This document shows positions 1 through 9,945 of a DNA stretch of 64,000 nt, one piece after another. Origin of the DNA: Imbricaverruca yamaguchii (taxonomy: Eukaryota > Arthropoda > Thecostraca > Neoverrucidae); assembly GCA_034440575.1 (NCBI GenBank), contig JAOTOL010001545.1:372001-436000 (forward strand), in the 5' to 3' direction. Both the position numbers and the translations under genes were made by a program. Position 1 is the stretch's first letter, and every line of letters begins with the position of its first letter. The notes under the pieces were generated by a model. It did not search any database, was not told the DNA's origin, and saw only the letters and a program-made list of their open reading frames with translations.

Positions 1-1377
1 ATATTTGATAGGAAGTGGAAGCTGGGTGGGAGGGAAGAAGAGCAATTTGGCAAGGATACGGTACCTGCCAAGCCAAACATCAGGGAGGCGCTCAATTTGC
101 TCGAGACTGAATCGCTGTCTCTGACTGCAGATTAGGTCAGTGAAAAGTCAGGAGAAGGAAGAATGATTACACATACCATAGACTCCACCACCAAGAAAAG
201 GATGGGTCAGTTTTCTGTCCAAGGGATTCATGTTGGTCCGAGGATATTGCCCTTCAGGTGGATCTCGGGTTCGATATTCTGGCTGCCGTGAAGGGGAAAC
301 CGGCGGAGGAAATATACAAGCACGTCGACACCCATATCACTGACTCCACGTAGAACAAGGGCTTCAACATGGTGTTGCAGGAGATGTACGGACTGGACGG
401 CCCGGCGGGGCAGCTGTTCTGCGGGACTCACACCACCCTGGGGCTCAGCACAGCACTGAACAAGATGGTCAGGATGGTGGAGACGGCGATGAAGATGGAG
501 AACGTATTGGCAGGTTTCATGCTCGGCATGGAAATAGATAGTAAGAACTCGAGTGTAGCAGGCCAAGCGCTGGACATGTGCCTCCGAGTACTAGCACAAG
601 ATGTGGAACTACCACAGGCTCTTCAACGACTACCTGAATAATTATCACGTTCCAGCGGTCTTGTACAAGGACCAACGATTCGGCTGCCTGAATCGTGCGG
701 CCTCTGCCCTGCTCTTCCGCTACAAGCACCTCACTGACTTCCTACTCAAGAATCCCCAGATTTGCAGCCGCTTCGCCTGCCTCGTCAGGGAGCTCCCCAG
801 TTTGCCATACCCGAAGGCAGTCCTCGTGGCCTTCAGCAGGTTTGGCATCTACCTAATCGAGCCGTTCTACGCCAAGACCATCACAAAGGGGACCACACAC
901 TCCGGACTGAAGATGTTCTACCAGAGTCTCCATGGAAGTCTGGCTCAGACCATCACCAGCGACTTCTTCGAGTTCACCCAGCCTGCGTTCCTGAACGTGT
1001 CCGATGAGCTGTTCGCCTGGGTTAAGGAGACCTACGGACCGTCCGTCCTCAGCTCTGTCAGCCAGGTGGCGGCTGAGCACACGGAGGAGCTGGTCAGGCT
1101 CACCAACTTCAGCACCGTGCTCTCCCGTTAGAGGTGCGATTACGGCCTGGACGAAGATGCCTACCCAACCCAGTACCCCGTGCAGGAGCAAGCCAGCAAC
1201 ATCGACGACACACCTGTCCACAACATGGACATGGGGCACCTCCGTGGCCCGGTTGACTTCCGTCTGAAGAAGCTAGGGACGCTAGCAGAAGTTGGCCGGT
1301 ATATCATCCTGGACAAGACTAGGAGCCTGAGAGAGGGAAATCCCTGGAACACCATTGTTGTAAATTGTAATGTTTGA
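1..1377 (+). pseudogene. Degenerate multi-copy ORF, probably mobile-element derived
   Basis: A coding-like stretch is spread over several frames. Frame 1 is open from the window edge to a stop at 133-135. A further coding block (about 150-350) leads into a TAG at 351-353. Frame 3 then continues (KGFNMVLQEMYGLDGPAGQ, SSVAGQALDMCLRVLAQ) to 641. After a frameshift near 600-640, frame 1 resumes (YKDQRFGCLNRAASALL, FACLVRELPSLPYPKAVL) to 1377, broken only by a TAG at 1129-1131. The joined reading looks like one long protein hit by two internal stops and at least two frameshifts. It resembles, from memory, large uncharacterised proteins present in many copies in marine invertebrate genomes. No catalytic motif is recognised and no function is assigned. 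It starts upstream of the window. Confidence 0.6.
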
Positions 1378-1577
1378 CCTCATCTATAATAAGGTACAAC
1401 AACCCGTTGATGACGGAAACAATGAACTTAACTAAACTGAACATGAAGCTACTGCATTGACTACTGAGGCTAGAATTGGTTATTCTACCATTATTTCATG
1501 ATATTTTTACATGTTACTCATATTTAAACATTTAGCTTTTAAAAATGCGTTTTCATACCATGTCATACCATAATAGG

Positions 1578-1738
1578 CATGTGTTCATTTCACGTTTGCT
1601 AATTTTGTTTAATTTACACCTCTTTCGGAGTCGAAGCCGCCCTGCTTTTGACGGCTCCGGCTCCGACTCCGGCTCCGAGTAAAATGTCCCGGCGGCTCCC
1701 GCTCCAGCTCCCGCTCCGGCTCCGGCTCCGCATCCCTG
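1578..1738 (-). repeat. hAT-like MITE, partial copy with GGAGCC-rich arm
   Basis: Read on the minus strand, this begins CAGGGATGCGGAGCC, followed by a degenerate (GGAGCC)n block and then a unique segment (GAAAGAGGTGTAAATTAAAC...) that matches the complete copy at 42824-43285. Only the CAGGGATG-end half is present. The match fades near 1578, so the element is truncated. Confidence 0.65.
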
Positions 1739-1876
1739 GTTATAAGGATATGTTGAAAAATATTGAATTCCGTATGTTGGCATGCGACACTGCCAGTGGT
1801 GGGAAGTGTAAGTGCACAAATTCAAGCATACTTTTAGTTGCCCGGCTTAATCCAGCCGGCTAAAGCCCTGTGTTAA

Positions 1877-2665
1877 CCCGCGCCGTCTTTCCGGTAAAAT
1901 CCTCACACCCCGTCTCGTGGGGGGGGGGCGGTTGAAGACCCCCCTCTAAAATCCAAACTAAGCATCGCACGAAGACGAAAGAGGTGTCATCGGAAAGCGC
2001 TCGACGAGTAGGGTCCGGGTCCACCCTAAAAAGAAAAAGAAAACAAAAGTGACGTCACCAGGTGGGATAGATTTTCACAGCTTTTTACGACTTACATTAT
2101 GTCTTTACTTTGGGGAGTTCATTTTGGGAACATATGAAAAGGGCTATATTTTTTTGGGGCCCCCAAAAATACAATCTTGAAATTTCAAAATTTTGAGTAT
2201 TCACATTTTCTTTAAATTTCCTTTCCCAGTGGGTAGAGCAGACTGAGAAACGTTGTTGGAAGTCAACTTGCCCTAATAAAAAATGCTTACTTTAGCCAGA
2301 ATCCTGTGTTTGAACTGCAATATGGCAAATACACAAAACTTATATGTAGTCAAAAACGAAAAAATGAAAAATTCAACTCGTACGTTTTGTTGCATCCGTA
2401 AAGATAAGGAAACGCTGAAAGTTTCATTAAAATATCTGTATCCGTTAAAGCGTGACGACTGGTTGAACTTTTTTGGAGGTGACCTCACTTGACCTTAAAT
2501 AACTCACTGACCCTAGATGACATGACCTGGAAATTTATCATCAGCATGTCAAATTGATGTGGGAAAAGGTATGCAAAATTTGGGCGCGCTACCGTGCGCC
2601 GTTCGTCCGCTATCCGCGAAAAACCTGAGGGGGGTTGAAGACCCCCTCCCCCGAGACGGGACGGG
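1877..2665. mobile_element. piggyBac-like non-autonomous element (MITE), copy 1
   Basis: The element is bounded on both sides by TTAA (1873-1876 and 2666-2669). It begins CCCGCGCCGTC, and its right end read inward is CCCGTCCCGTC, so the ends are imperfect inverted repeats starting with CCC. TTAA duplication plus CCC termini is the hallmark of the piggyBac superfamily. A G/C-run arm (GTTGAAGACCCCC) lies just inside both ends. The interior is AT-rich with no transposase. A second copy at 25173-26008 matches along its length. Confidence 0.85.
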
Positions 2666-2689
2666 TTAAAAGTGATACGCCTGACATCT

Positions 2690-3125
2690 TTCCCATGTGA
2701 ACATCGACATCGTGTTTCTTTACCTATGTTTGTTAAGTCTTCATTCCTCAGTTCCAACTTTATCCCGTTTCCAAGTATCATTCTTATGCTTGCCATAACG
2801 GATCCGGGATCGTGATAACGAGCACCCTGTAGCGCAATTCCAGGTGAATGGATTACCCTTGATGTAGCATGGTATATAATTCCATATTGCTATCCATATT
2901 GCATGGATATTGCTATCGTTGATATTGGTGACCCTAAATGACGTAACTCTCAAAACACGCAAAATTGGAATAGTGACGCAATTGTCTTAAAACCGGGTTT
3001 GCAGGACTTAACACATATATATAAAAACGTTATTTCAGAGGCGATTTCCACATCCTTCTGTACTCGTTTCGACATCTCACACCGGACGAAAAACCATTAT
3101 TTTAGCACTAGCATGACGTTGTCGG
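2690..3125 (+). repeat. Dispersed repeat B, copy 1
   Basis: This shares two landmarks, in the same order and spacing, with copies near 7.6, 29.4, 35.2 and 57.5-59.1 kb. The left landmark is a CGACATCGTGTTT...GTATCATTCTTATGC block. The right landmark is a 'TCGACATCTCACACC..ACGAAAAACCATTATTTTAGCACT' type block at about 3065-3110. No protein or terminal repeats were found. Confidence 0.6.
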
Positions 3126-4087
3126 TGAACGACGCAACATGGAGACAAAGGGGCTTCCCACAGCTCCTGGGAAAGCAGATGGAGTTGTGTCCCTTCTATA
3201 TCATACAGAACATTGGGCAATCCATTCCCAAATAATTACACATACTTTTACCGTGGAGTAATTTCAGAATTTTCGTTTTGCGACCGAAGGTGTCAGATCT
3301 TTCGCCGATTACTTGCTTTTCGCTTTACACACTTGTCCAGAATTAATTTGCGTTCTAACGCTAATGGCTTCTACAAGCTAATTACGGGCAAGTTGTTTCA
3401 TTTCAGGCGAATTTAATTAGCGATGGTGACAACAATAACACAAGCAGTAGTAGCAGCTGTGTCGCGGACTTCGGTGCTTGTATACTGCGGCGGAACTACT
3501 TCGTATCATACACCTCTCATTACGACCATGGCCGAGCAATATTCAACACAACTGGGGTGTAAATGAATCTCTGTCGATGAAGAGTTCAACGACAGCACAA
3601 CACAACCAGCAAATTGTACACAGGTCACTTTGTCTCCTCGCGGTCGCTGATCGCAGCACGCCGTGGTCCAACGTTCAGCTTGATACGACGCACTCACCCC
3701 AGTTGATCGCGAGCTCGCCGGGTGATAGCAAACGTCACGCTTTGAATGAACAATGCACAGTTCAGTGCTGCGGCCAGCTCCCATGCGGGCATGTGTAGCG
3801 TGTATGCTTCCGCCGTAGTTAACAGCAACAGTGGTTCACACATTCGGGGCGCGCCGAGTCATCGACACGGCACCGGCCCACACCACACCGTGCCCGCCAA
3901 CATTTGGAAACGGCAGCGGTGGCCGGGAAAACAAGACAACATCGACCGCTCGGGCTCGGCCGGCCCGGCAGTGGCGGGTGCAGGGGCGCGGGGGGGCGAG
4001 AAGATGGGCAGGCGACCCCCAGCCCCTGGACGAGCGTAGCATTCGCCGTGTGTTACATGGAAAGAACCAACTTCAAAATGTCTCTGC
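3126..4087. other. No recognisable gene
   Basis: This is mixed-composition sequence, becoming GC-rich after about 3800. The short ORFs overlap on both strands without any recognisable motif or splice context. Nothing here can be supported as a gene. Confidence 0.5.
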
Positions 4088-4497
4088 TCGAACTTTGAGA
4101 TAGTTACCGTGGCACCGGGCGGGCGTGAGGGCCGGTAGTGGTGGCTCCGTCTCGGCAGCCGCTCTGTGCGGGCGCCACCCGCCGGCTCTGCCCGAACTTT
4201 GAGACAGTTACCGTGGCACCGGGCGGGCGTGAGGGCCGGTAGTGGTGGCTCCGTCTCGGCAGCCGCTCTGTGCGGGCGCCACCCGCCGGCTCTGCCCGAA
4301 CTTTGAGACAGTTACCGTGGCACGGGGCGGGCGTGAGGGTCGGCAGTGGTGGCTCCGTCTCGGCAGCCGCTCTGTGCGGGCGCCACCCGCCGGCTCTGCC
4401 CGAACTTTGAGACAGTTACCGTGGCACGGGGCGGGCGTGAGGGCCGGCAGTGGTGGCTCCGTCTCGGCAGCCGCTCTGTGTGGACGCCACCCCCGCC
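4088..4497. repeat. 104-bp tandem repeat, about 4 copies
   Basis: The unit GTAGTGGTGGCTCCGTCTCG...GTGAGGGCCG recurs from 4135 to 4239 (104 bp) and then twice more with few differences. The array opens at the degenerate CTCGAACTTTGAGATAG. The period is not a multiple of three, so the apparent ORFs on both strands are by-products of GC-rich repeats. Confidence 0.9.
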
Positions 4498-4804
4498 ACC
4501 CGCCGACCAGTCGGACAGCCAGTCGACATGCCGGCACAGCTGTACTGCCACCGACTGGCGACAGCCAACCCAGCGGCCGCGACCACACCACCGCAGCTGG
4601 TGATGACACACCAGTCCCAATCGCACCACTGACTGGTGACGGCCCGGCAGACCGGACCTCCACCGCTGGTGACGATCCAGCAGCCCTGACTACACTACAT
4701 GTGATGATCCCGTAACCATGACCATACCGCTGGTGACGATCCGACAGGCCTGACCTCACCACTGGAGACGATCCAGTAAACCTGACCACATCCCGGGTGG
4801 CCAT

Positions 4805-4900
4805 ACCACCACTGACGGATTCATCGCTTGGTTGGGTGCTTGGGCTAACGGATGCATCGACTGCGTTGGTCATACAGCGCCCACGGCTTCATCGCTTACA
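4805..4900 (-). repeat. SINE 3'-tail fragment
   Basis: On the minus strand this reads GGGCGCTGTATGACCAACGC, then AGTCGATGCATCCGTTAGCCC and a CCAACC-rich end. The module recurs at about 22470, 31105, 36185, 41935, 49440 and 56105, and aligns with the 3' part of the tRNA-derived SINEs listed here. Confidence 0.55.
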
Positions 4901-5144
4901 GGACCACAAGTCATGCAATGACTTTCTCCATACTAATCTATATTCGCTTTCTTCCGTTGCATGATTTGTGCCCAGCGGGGGCAAACAGCAAGCACCAAAC
5001 ACAGGCGTCGGGCCGACGTTAGGCTACGCAACAATGCCACATACAGCTCTTGGATCCCAAGCATAGCAACTCCGTTCGATCTGCCGCAATGCTGATTTAC
5101 GACCCCCAACATGGTATCACCAATGTAGATACCAGTCGCAGATG

Positions 5145-5190
5145 TATGCGCATGTATGTATGTATGCATGTATGTATGCATGTATGTATG
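5145..5190. repeat. ATGT/ATGC microsatellite
   Basis: This is a run of ATGT repeats interrupted by ATGC, directly upstream of the tRNA-like head of the SINE at 5190. Because it adjoins the SINE's 5' end, it is part of the insertion target or expanded afterwards. Confidence 0.85.
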
Positions 5191-5532
5191 CCGCCCCGGT
5201 AGCTCAGGTGGTTAGAGCGCCGGCCTGCACTGGTCTCCCCTGTACTGGCAGCAAAGGGTTCGAGTCGCTTCGCGCGCTCGCATTTAGCCCCCGGCCGGGA
5301 GGATCACTTGGCAGCTGGCCCGACAAGGCCGGGGACGAGCTACAGGGCGGCCGTGTCGGTGCATTGGCGGCACGCTAAACTTTCGGTCTAAATTCTGCCG
5401 TTGAACTGGAGTTCATGGATCGGGTGGTAGGGCCAGGGTTCACGCAACAAGCTCTGCTTAGCAATAGAACCCTGATTCCTCAAGTCACCCCAACAACTCG
5501 GATTAAATTTAATTTAAAAAAAATATATATAT
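5190..5532 (+). mobile_element. tRNA-derived SINE, type C
   Basis: The head starts GCCCCGGTAGCTCAGGTGG, an A-box-like sequence (TAGCTCAGGTGGTTAGAGC), followed by a B-box-like GGGTTCGAGTC about 45 bases later. Both are internal RNA polymerase III promoter elements. The unrelated body of about 250 bp runs to an A-rich, AT-repeat end near 5530. The 3' body differs from SINE types A and B. A diverged copy lies at 31572-31862. This is a SINE and not a functional tRNA gene, because the cloverleaf is disrupted between the arms. Confidence 0.7.
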
Positions 5533-5644
5533 TATTGCGTGGAGCCGCCAGTACATTTACACACGCACCATTCGACCTGCCGACCGGGAGAGTAATCACT
5601 GAGCGATCGGTCGCGGGACGAACATCCGACACGGGCCCGACACA

Positions 5645-6055
5645 CCATACTCGCCGCTTGGGACTGCGGCCAGCCAGGTCCTATCATCGGCCACATCGCC
5701 AGCACACTCGCCGCGTGACCGCGCCGTGATGGGCACGGTGGCCGGACGGCAGCTGCGGCAGCGGCGGCAGCACGGGACACACCTACTGCCGCTTGGGACT
5801 GCGGCCAGCCAGGTCCTATCATCGGCCATATCGCCAGCACACTCGCCGCGTGACCGCGCCGTGACTGGGCACGGTGGCCGGACGGCAGCAGCGGCAGCGC
5901 GGCAGCACGGGACACACCATACTCGCCGTTGGGACTGCGGCCAGCCAGGTCCTATCATCGGCCATATCGCCGCACACTCGCCGCGTGACCGCGCCGTGAT
6001 GGGCACGGTGGCCGGACGGCAGCTGCGGCAGCGGCGGCAGCACGGGACACACCGA
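5645..6055. repeat. ~136-bp tandem repeat, 3 copies
   Basis: The segment TTGGGACTGCGGCCAGCCAGG recurs near 5657, 5792 and 5928. Each copy continues through a GGTCCTATCATCGGCC block and a GC-rich CGGCAGC run. Small indels within the run make the period drift between about 135 and 137. ORFs across it on both strands are not supported as genes. Confidence 0.88.
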
Positions 6056-6257
6056 CACGGCAGCCGTTCTCCCACACACCGCCGGGATATGGCGCCGACC
6101 GGCCACCCGGACACAATTCCCACCAGGTGCACACTAGCTTCCACTCAGTGCCATGGTGCATACAGGTGGTTGGCCAGCTGACTAATCGGTGGCTTTTTTA
6201 GTCACATCGATAGTGTTAAAAATACAAACAATGAAAGCAACCATGACGTGCTATAAT

Positions 6258-6419
6258 TGGTTGGTTATTGGTTTTACGACACATCGACCGTTGAGCCATG
6301 CAGCGTCGCCAATCTCTCACGCCGATTGGCCGCAGGCGAAAAGTAGCGACAGGTGAGACCCGAACCCACAACCTTTCAATTGTGGGACGAGCAACTTACC
6401 CCTAGGCTACTCATCCCCC
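6258..6419 (-). mobile_element. tRNA-derived SINE, type A
   Basis: Minus-strand copy. Its head (GGGGATGAGTAGCCTAGGGG) lies at the high-coordinate end, then a B-box-like GGGTTCGGGTC, the shared body (CGGCGTGAGAGATTGGCGAC) and the tail AACCAATAACCAACCAA. Imperfect flanking repeats, GTGCTATAATT at about 6249 and GTGTTACAATT at about 6422, look like an aged target-site duplication. Confidence 0.85.
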
Positions 6420-6999
6420 GCGTGTTACAATTATCAACTTCACATACACTATTGTACATACTACAGACATCTCGGCGATTGTTCGCAATTCATCGTGTTG
6501 AAAATCGCAACCACAATGACACCATCGCATGTCTGGAACTTGGGAGTGCTGCTGTTCAGATTGTTCAATGCCGATCACCACATCTGTCGCATGCACCACA
6601 CCAGAAGCCATCTAACCCGGGTTTCGCTGCAAAGGCGAAACAGCCCAGGTGGGTCTTCGTTTCACTGTCAGAACGAGCCCCACCCAGCCGCCACCATCGC
6701 CAACCAGACAGCCCTTCCATATTGATAAGCTAGGCCATACAGCAGACCGGCAGATTAGCTCTCTAGCACCAAAACTGAGAATATCTGAGTTTTGGCCAAA
6801 TCCATGATGGAGCTTATATCGGGGTAAAACGAAAAAAAATGTCGGTACAGATGGGTTTCGGAGAAGAAAAAAATTGTTTACACAGTTTGATCATATTACA
6901 TCCAAAAAGGGTAGAATGACCAAAACCCGGAACAAAAAATGTCTACCCGCCACCTCTACTTAATTCCCACCATGGTCATATGCCCACCATTGGCTAAAA

Positions 7000-7310
7000 T
7001 TTGAGTGTGAAAGACATCAAAAGCATTTAAGATGACACTAATGCCATGGCAAATTTCGACACCCTACCGTGCTCGCTTCGAGTTGTTGGTTGGTTATTGG
7101 TTTTACGACACGTCGACAGTTGAGTCATGCAGCGTCGCCAATCTCTCACGCTGATTGGTCGCGGGCGAAGAGTAGCGACAGGTGAGACTCGGACCCACAA
7201 TCTTTCGATTGTAAGACTAGCAACTTACCCCTAGGCTACTCGTCCCCTGTGCTCGCTTCGACATCTCACACCTAACCAATAACCTTATATGAATGCTGCA
7301 CTAGCATCGT
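7000..7310 (+). repeat. Repeat B fragment interrupted by a SINE
   Basis: The repeat B right landmark (CGACACCCTACCGTGCTCGC ... CATCTCACACCTAACCAATAACC) is split by the SINE at 7082-7248. Removing the SINE and one copy of its 13-bp duplication restores the continuous landmark seen at 3065 and 8045. Confidence 0.7.
7082..7248 (-). mobile_element. tRNA-derived SINE, type A, with perfect 13-bp target duplication
   Basis: The 13-base sequence GTGCTCGCTTCGA occurs exactly at 7069-7081 and 7249-7261, flanking a complete minus-strand type A SINE. The head (GGGGACGAGTAGCCTAGGGG) is at 7248, and the CCAATAACCAACCAAC tail is at the other end. The perfect duplication marks a recent LINE-mediated insertion into an older repeat B copy. 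Confidence 0.93.
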
Positions 7311-7629
7311 AGCTACCCCGACCGACCTGCCGCAGACTGGATGAGACATCAGACCATTCCACACTGACGTCACCAACCAGACCGACCCGCCGTAGGCTTT
7401 GGCAAGCTCCCACGTTACAGGGTACGAACAATTTCCGATTCATTGTTGATGTCGATGCATTGGTTAAATTCCTGAGATAACTATCGTTTTTCATGCCACA
7501 TTTAGGTTTTGAGTCGGGCATGTGTAATCAATGTACAGATACAATTCCCCTCTCATACGAGAGGTGGAGGCATGCTTTGCATATTCTCGTAAATGATGCA
7601 AGCGCATCAACCGTCACGAATATCTGTTA

Positions 7630-8130
7630 CGACCGAATAGTGATCAATTATTCATGAAATAGGGTGGAATGCACCACTATCTGAGCACTGAATAGACATC
7701 CTTTTCTAGGCAGTGTCGACATCGTGCTTGTTTATGTTTGCTTATGGGGATCTCCGTGCCTCATTTCCAAAAATATTCCGTGTATGAGTAGCATGCTTAT
7801 GTTCACCATTACGGATTGTGATGTGCAAGCATCTCGCCATACAATTACAGGTACAGAGATCATCTATTATGCGGCCTACTAAACAATTCCACCTGGTGAT
7901 ACTATGGTAGCGCAATCGTTAACGTTGGCATAGTCATTAGGTGTCCTACAAATTAAATGAAAAATATGCAGTTATGACTACATTGTTGGCTCCAGATTGA
8001 GCATCCAGAACTTTTAAAAAAAAAAACTTGACTTTCAATGACATATTTCGACATCCTACTATACTCAGTTTAACATCTCACACCTTACGAAAAAAACACT
8101 ATTTTAACACTGCGACCGAGGCCATATGCA
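7630..8130 (+). repeat. Dispersed repeat B, copy 2
   Basis: Contains both landmarks in order: GTGTCGACATCGTGCTTG...ATGAGTAGCATGCTTATG near 7710-7800, and TTCGACATCCTACTATACTC then AACATCTCACACCTTACG near 8045-8095. It extends further left than copy 1 (AGGGTGGAATGCACCACTAT). Confidence 0.6.
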
Positions 8131-9270
8131 GGATGAGCTCGCATCTAATTAAGAGAGGAAAACAACTCAACGGTCAGCACGGCAATCTCGCTTCTGAAAC
8201 GTTCCGTAACGACGCATCCAAGAATGACAGAATAAGTGGGCACATGGTCATTCGCTTGAACAGTTGAACACCCGAAACTTCACCAGATTTTGGCTCATAT
8301 ACATTCCCTTCACCATATCCCACGGCGTCAGGTTTTCGAGCCTTCGCGCCTTAATCTAGCAACTATTCAACCGAGCGGTTCCTGAAGTGGGGAATATGCA
8401 GGCACCGCGCGTGGTTTCCAGCCAATTCGTTAATCCGTGAGATCAAATATGGTTGCATGTGACTTATTATCGACTCCACGTGTTGTGCCATGCCACATCA
8501 ACAGCTCAATATGATTATTATATGTAGTGCACCATGTCGCGATCCGGCAATGTACCGAGGAACCTTTCAAAACGTCTTCGGGTTTACTTGATCTGGTTCG
8601 GGATCCACCCAACGTGTTTTCTGTCTACCATGACCCAAAACGCAACCGGGCATACACATTTAAAAATGTTGCGCACAAATTCATATCAAGGATGCGAGCA
8701 CATCAGGGACGACAGTGCGGCAAATAGCGCACTGGTGTGAGCCAAAGTGAAACCGATTCAGCCACCGGTCTGATAATCACGAGCGTCACGGGCAGACTCG
8801 GGGGGACGCAGGGGCATCTGCTCCCCTGGGAATGGAGGGCCCACAAGACGCCTGAGTTCACGCCACTTTCCCACCTCGACTTTACCAGGCAGGGCACGGA
8901 GTAGAAAAGGCGCTCTTCTACAATCGAGTGAACCTCTACACACTGCATTTTAATTTTAGTCAGTGGCACCCCAACGTGGAAATGGGGCCCCTCATACTAG
9001 CTCTCCCCCCAAATAAAAACCCGGGATCCGCTCCTGAGTGCCTTTCCGAAATCCTATAACACCCCATGCCATCAGTCGTGCCGGAACTATGAAGACCATC
9101 ACTGGATACCATCGCTCCACTGGCGTTGTTGACTACCATTGTTACGACTGTTCCGACGACAGCTGACCGTCTGCTGGCTTGGCGCGAACGTGGCGCCGAG
9201 CCGCGCCAATCTCGACGTTATTGACCGGCCGGGCGTTCCACGCCGTTCGCGCAAAAGCTGACGCGGCATG
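8131..9270. other. No recognisable gene
   Basis: Unique-looking sequence. ORFs of 60-90 codons occur on both strands without recognisable motifs, splice context or codon bias. Confidence 0.5.
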
Positions 9271-9274
9271 CTCT

Positions 9275-9945
9275 GATTGCAAGCTCTGGTAGCATGCTCT
9301 GATCGCATGCTCTGATCGCATGCTCTGATGGCATGCTCCGGTGGCATGCTCCGGTGGCATGCTCTGGTGGCATGCTCTGATGGCATGCTCTGGTGGCATG
9401 CTCTGATCTCACGCTCTGATGGCATGCTCTGATGTGCATGCTCTGATGGCATGCTCTGATGACATGCTCTGATGGCATGCTCTGATGGCATGCTCTGATG
9501 GCATGCTCTGATGATATGCTCTGATGGCATGCTCTGATGGCATGCTCTGGTGGCATGCTCTGGTGGCATGCTCTGATGGCATGCTCTGATGGCATGCTCT
9601 GGTGGCATGCTCTGATGGCATGCTCTGATGGCATGCTCTGATGGCATGCTCTGATGGCATGCTCCGGTGGCATGCTCTGGTGGCATGCTCTGATGGCATG
9701 CTCTGGTGGCATGCTCTGGTGGCATGCTCTGATGGCATGCTCTGATGGCATGCTCTGGTGGCATGCTCTGATCTCACGCTCTGATGGCATGCTCTGATCG
9801 AAAGTTCTGGTAGCATGCTCTGATGGCATGCTCTGATCGCACGCTCTGATGGCATGCTCTGATGGCATTGCTCTGATGACATGCTCTGATGGCATGCTCT
9901 GATGACATGCTCTGATGAGCTCTCCTGATGGCATGCTCTGATCGC
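9275..9945. repeat. 13-bp satellite array, about 50 copies
   Basis: Tandem units of the type GGCATGCTCTGAT, with variants at the positions after GCATGCTC (CGGT, TGGT, TGAT, TGATC). Each contains the palindrome GCATGC. The 13-base period rotates through all frames and lacks stops on the minus strand, which explains three long overlapping Ser/Ala/Cys/His-rich ORFs. None is likely to be a protein. Confidence 0.95.

Noticed and set aside
5190..5270. A functional tRNA gene
   Set aside because: A- and B-box-like elements are present but the arms do not form a proper cloverleaf and the sequence continues into a SINE body with an A-rich end; a diverged copy exists at 31572.
9275..9945. A CRISPR array or similar repeat-spacer structure
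   Set aside because: Units are directly contiguous 13-bp repeats without spacers, in clearly eukaryotic sequence. The 20-bp array at 54757 was rejected for the same reason.
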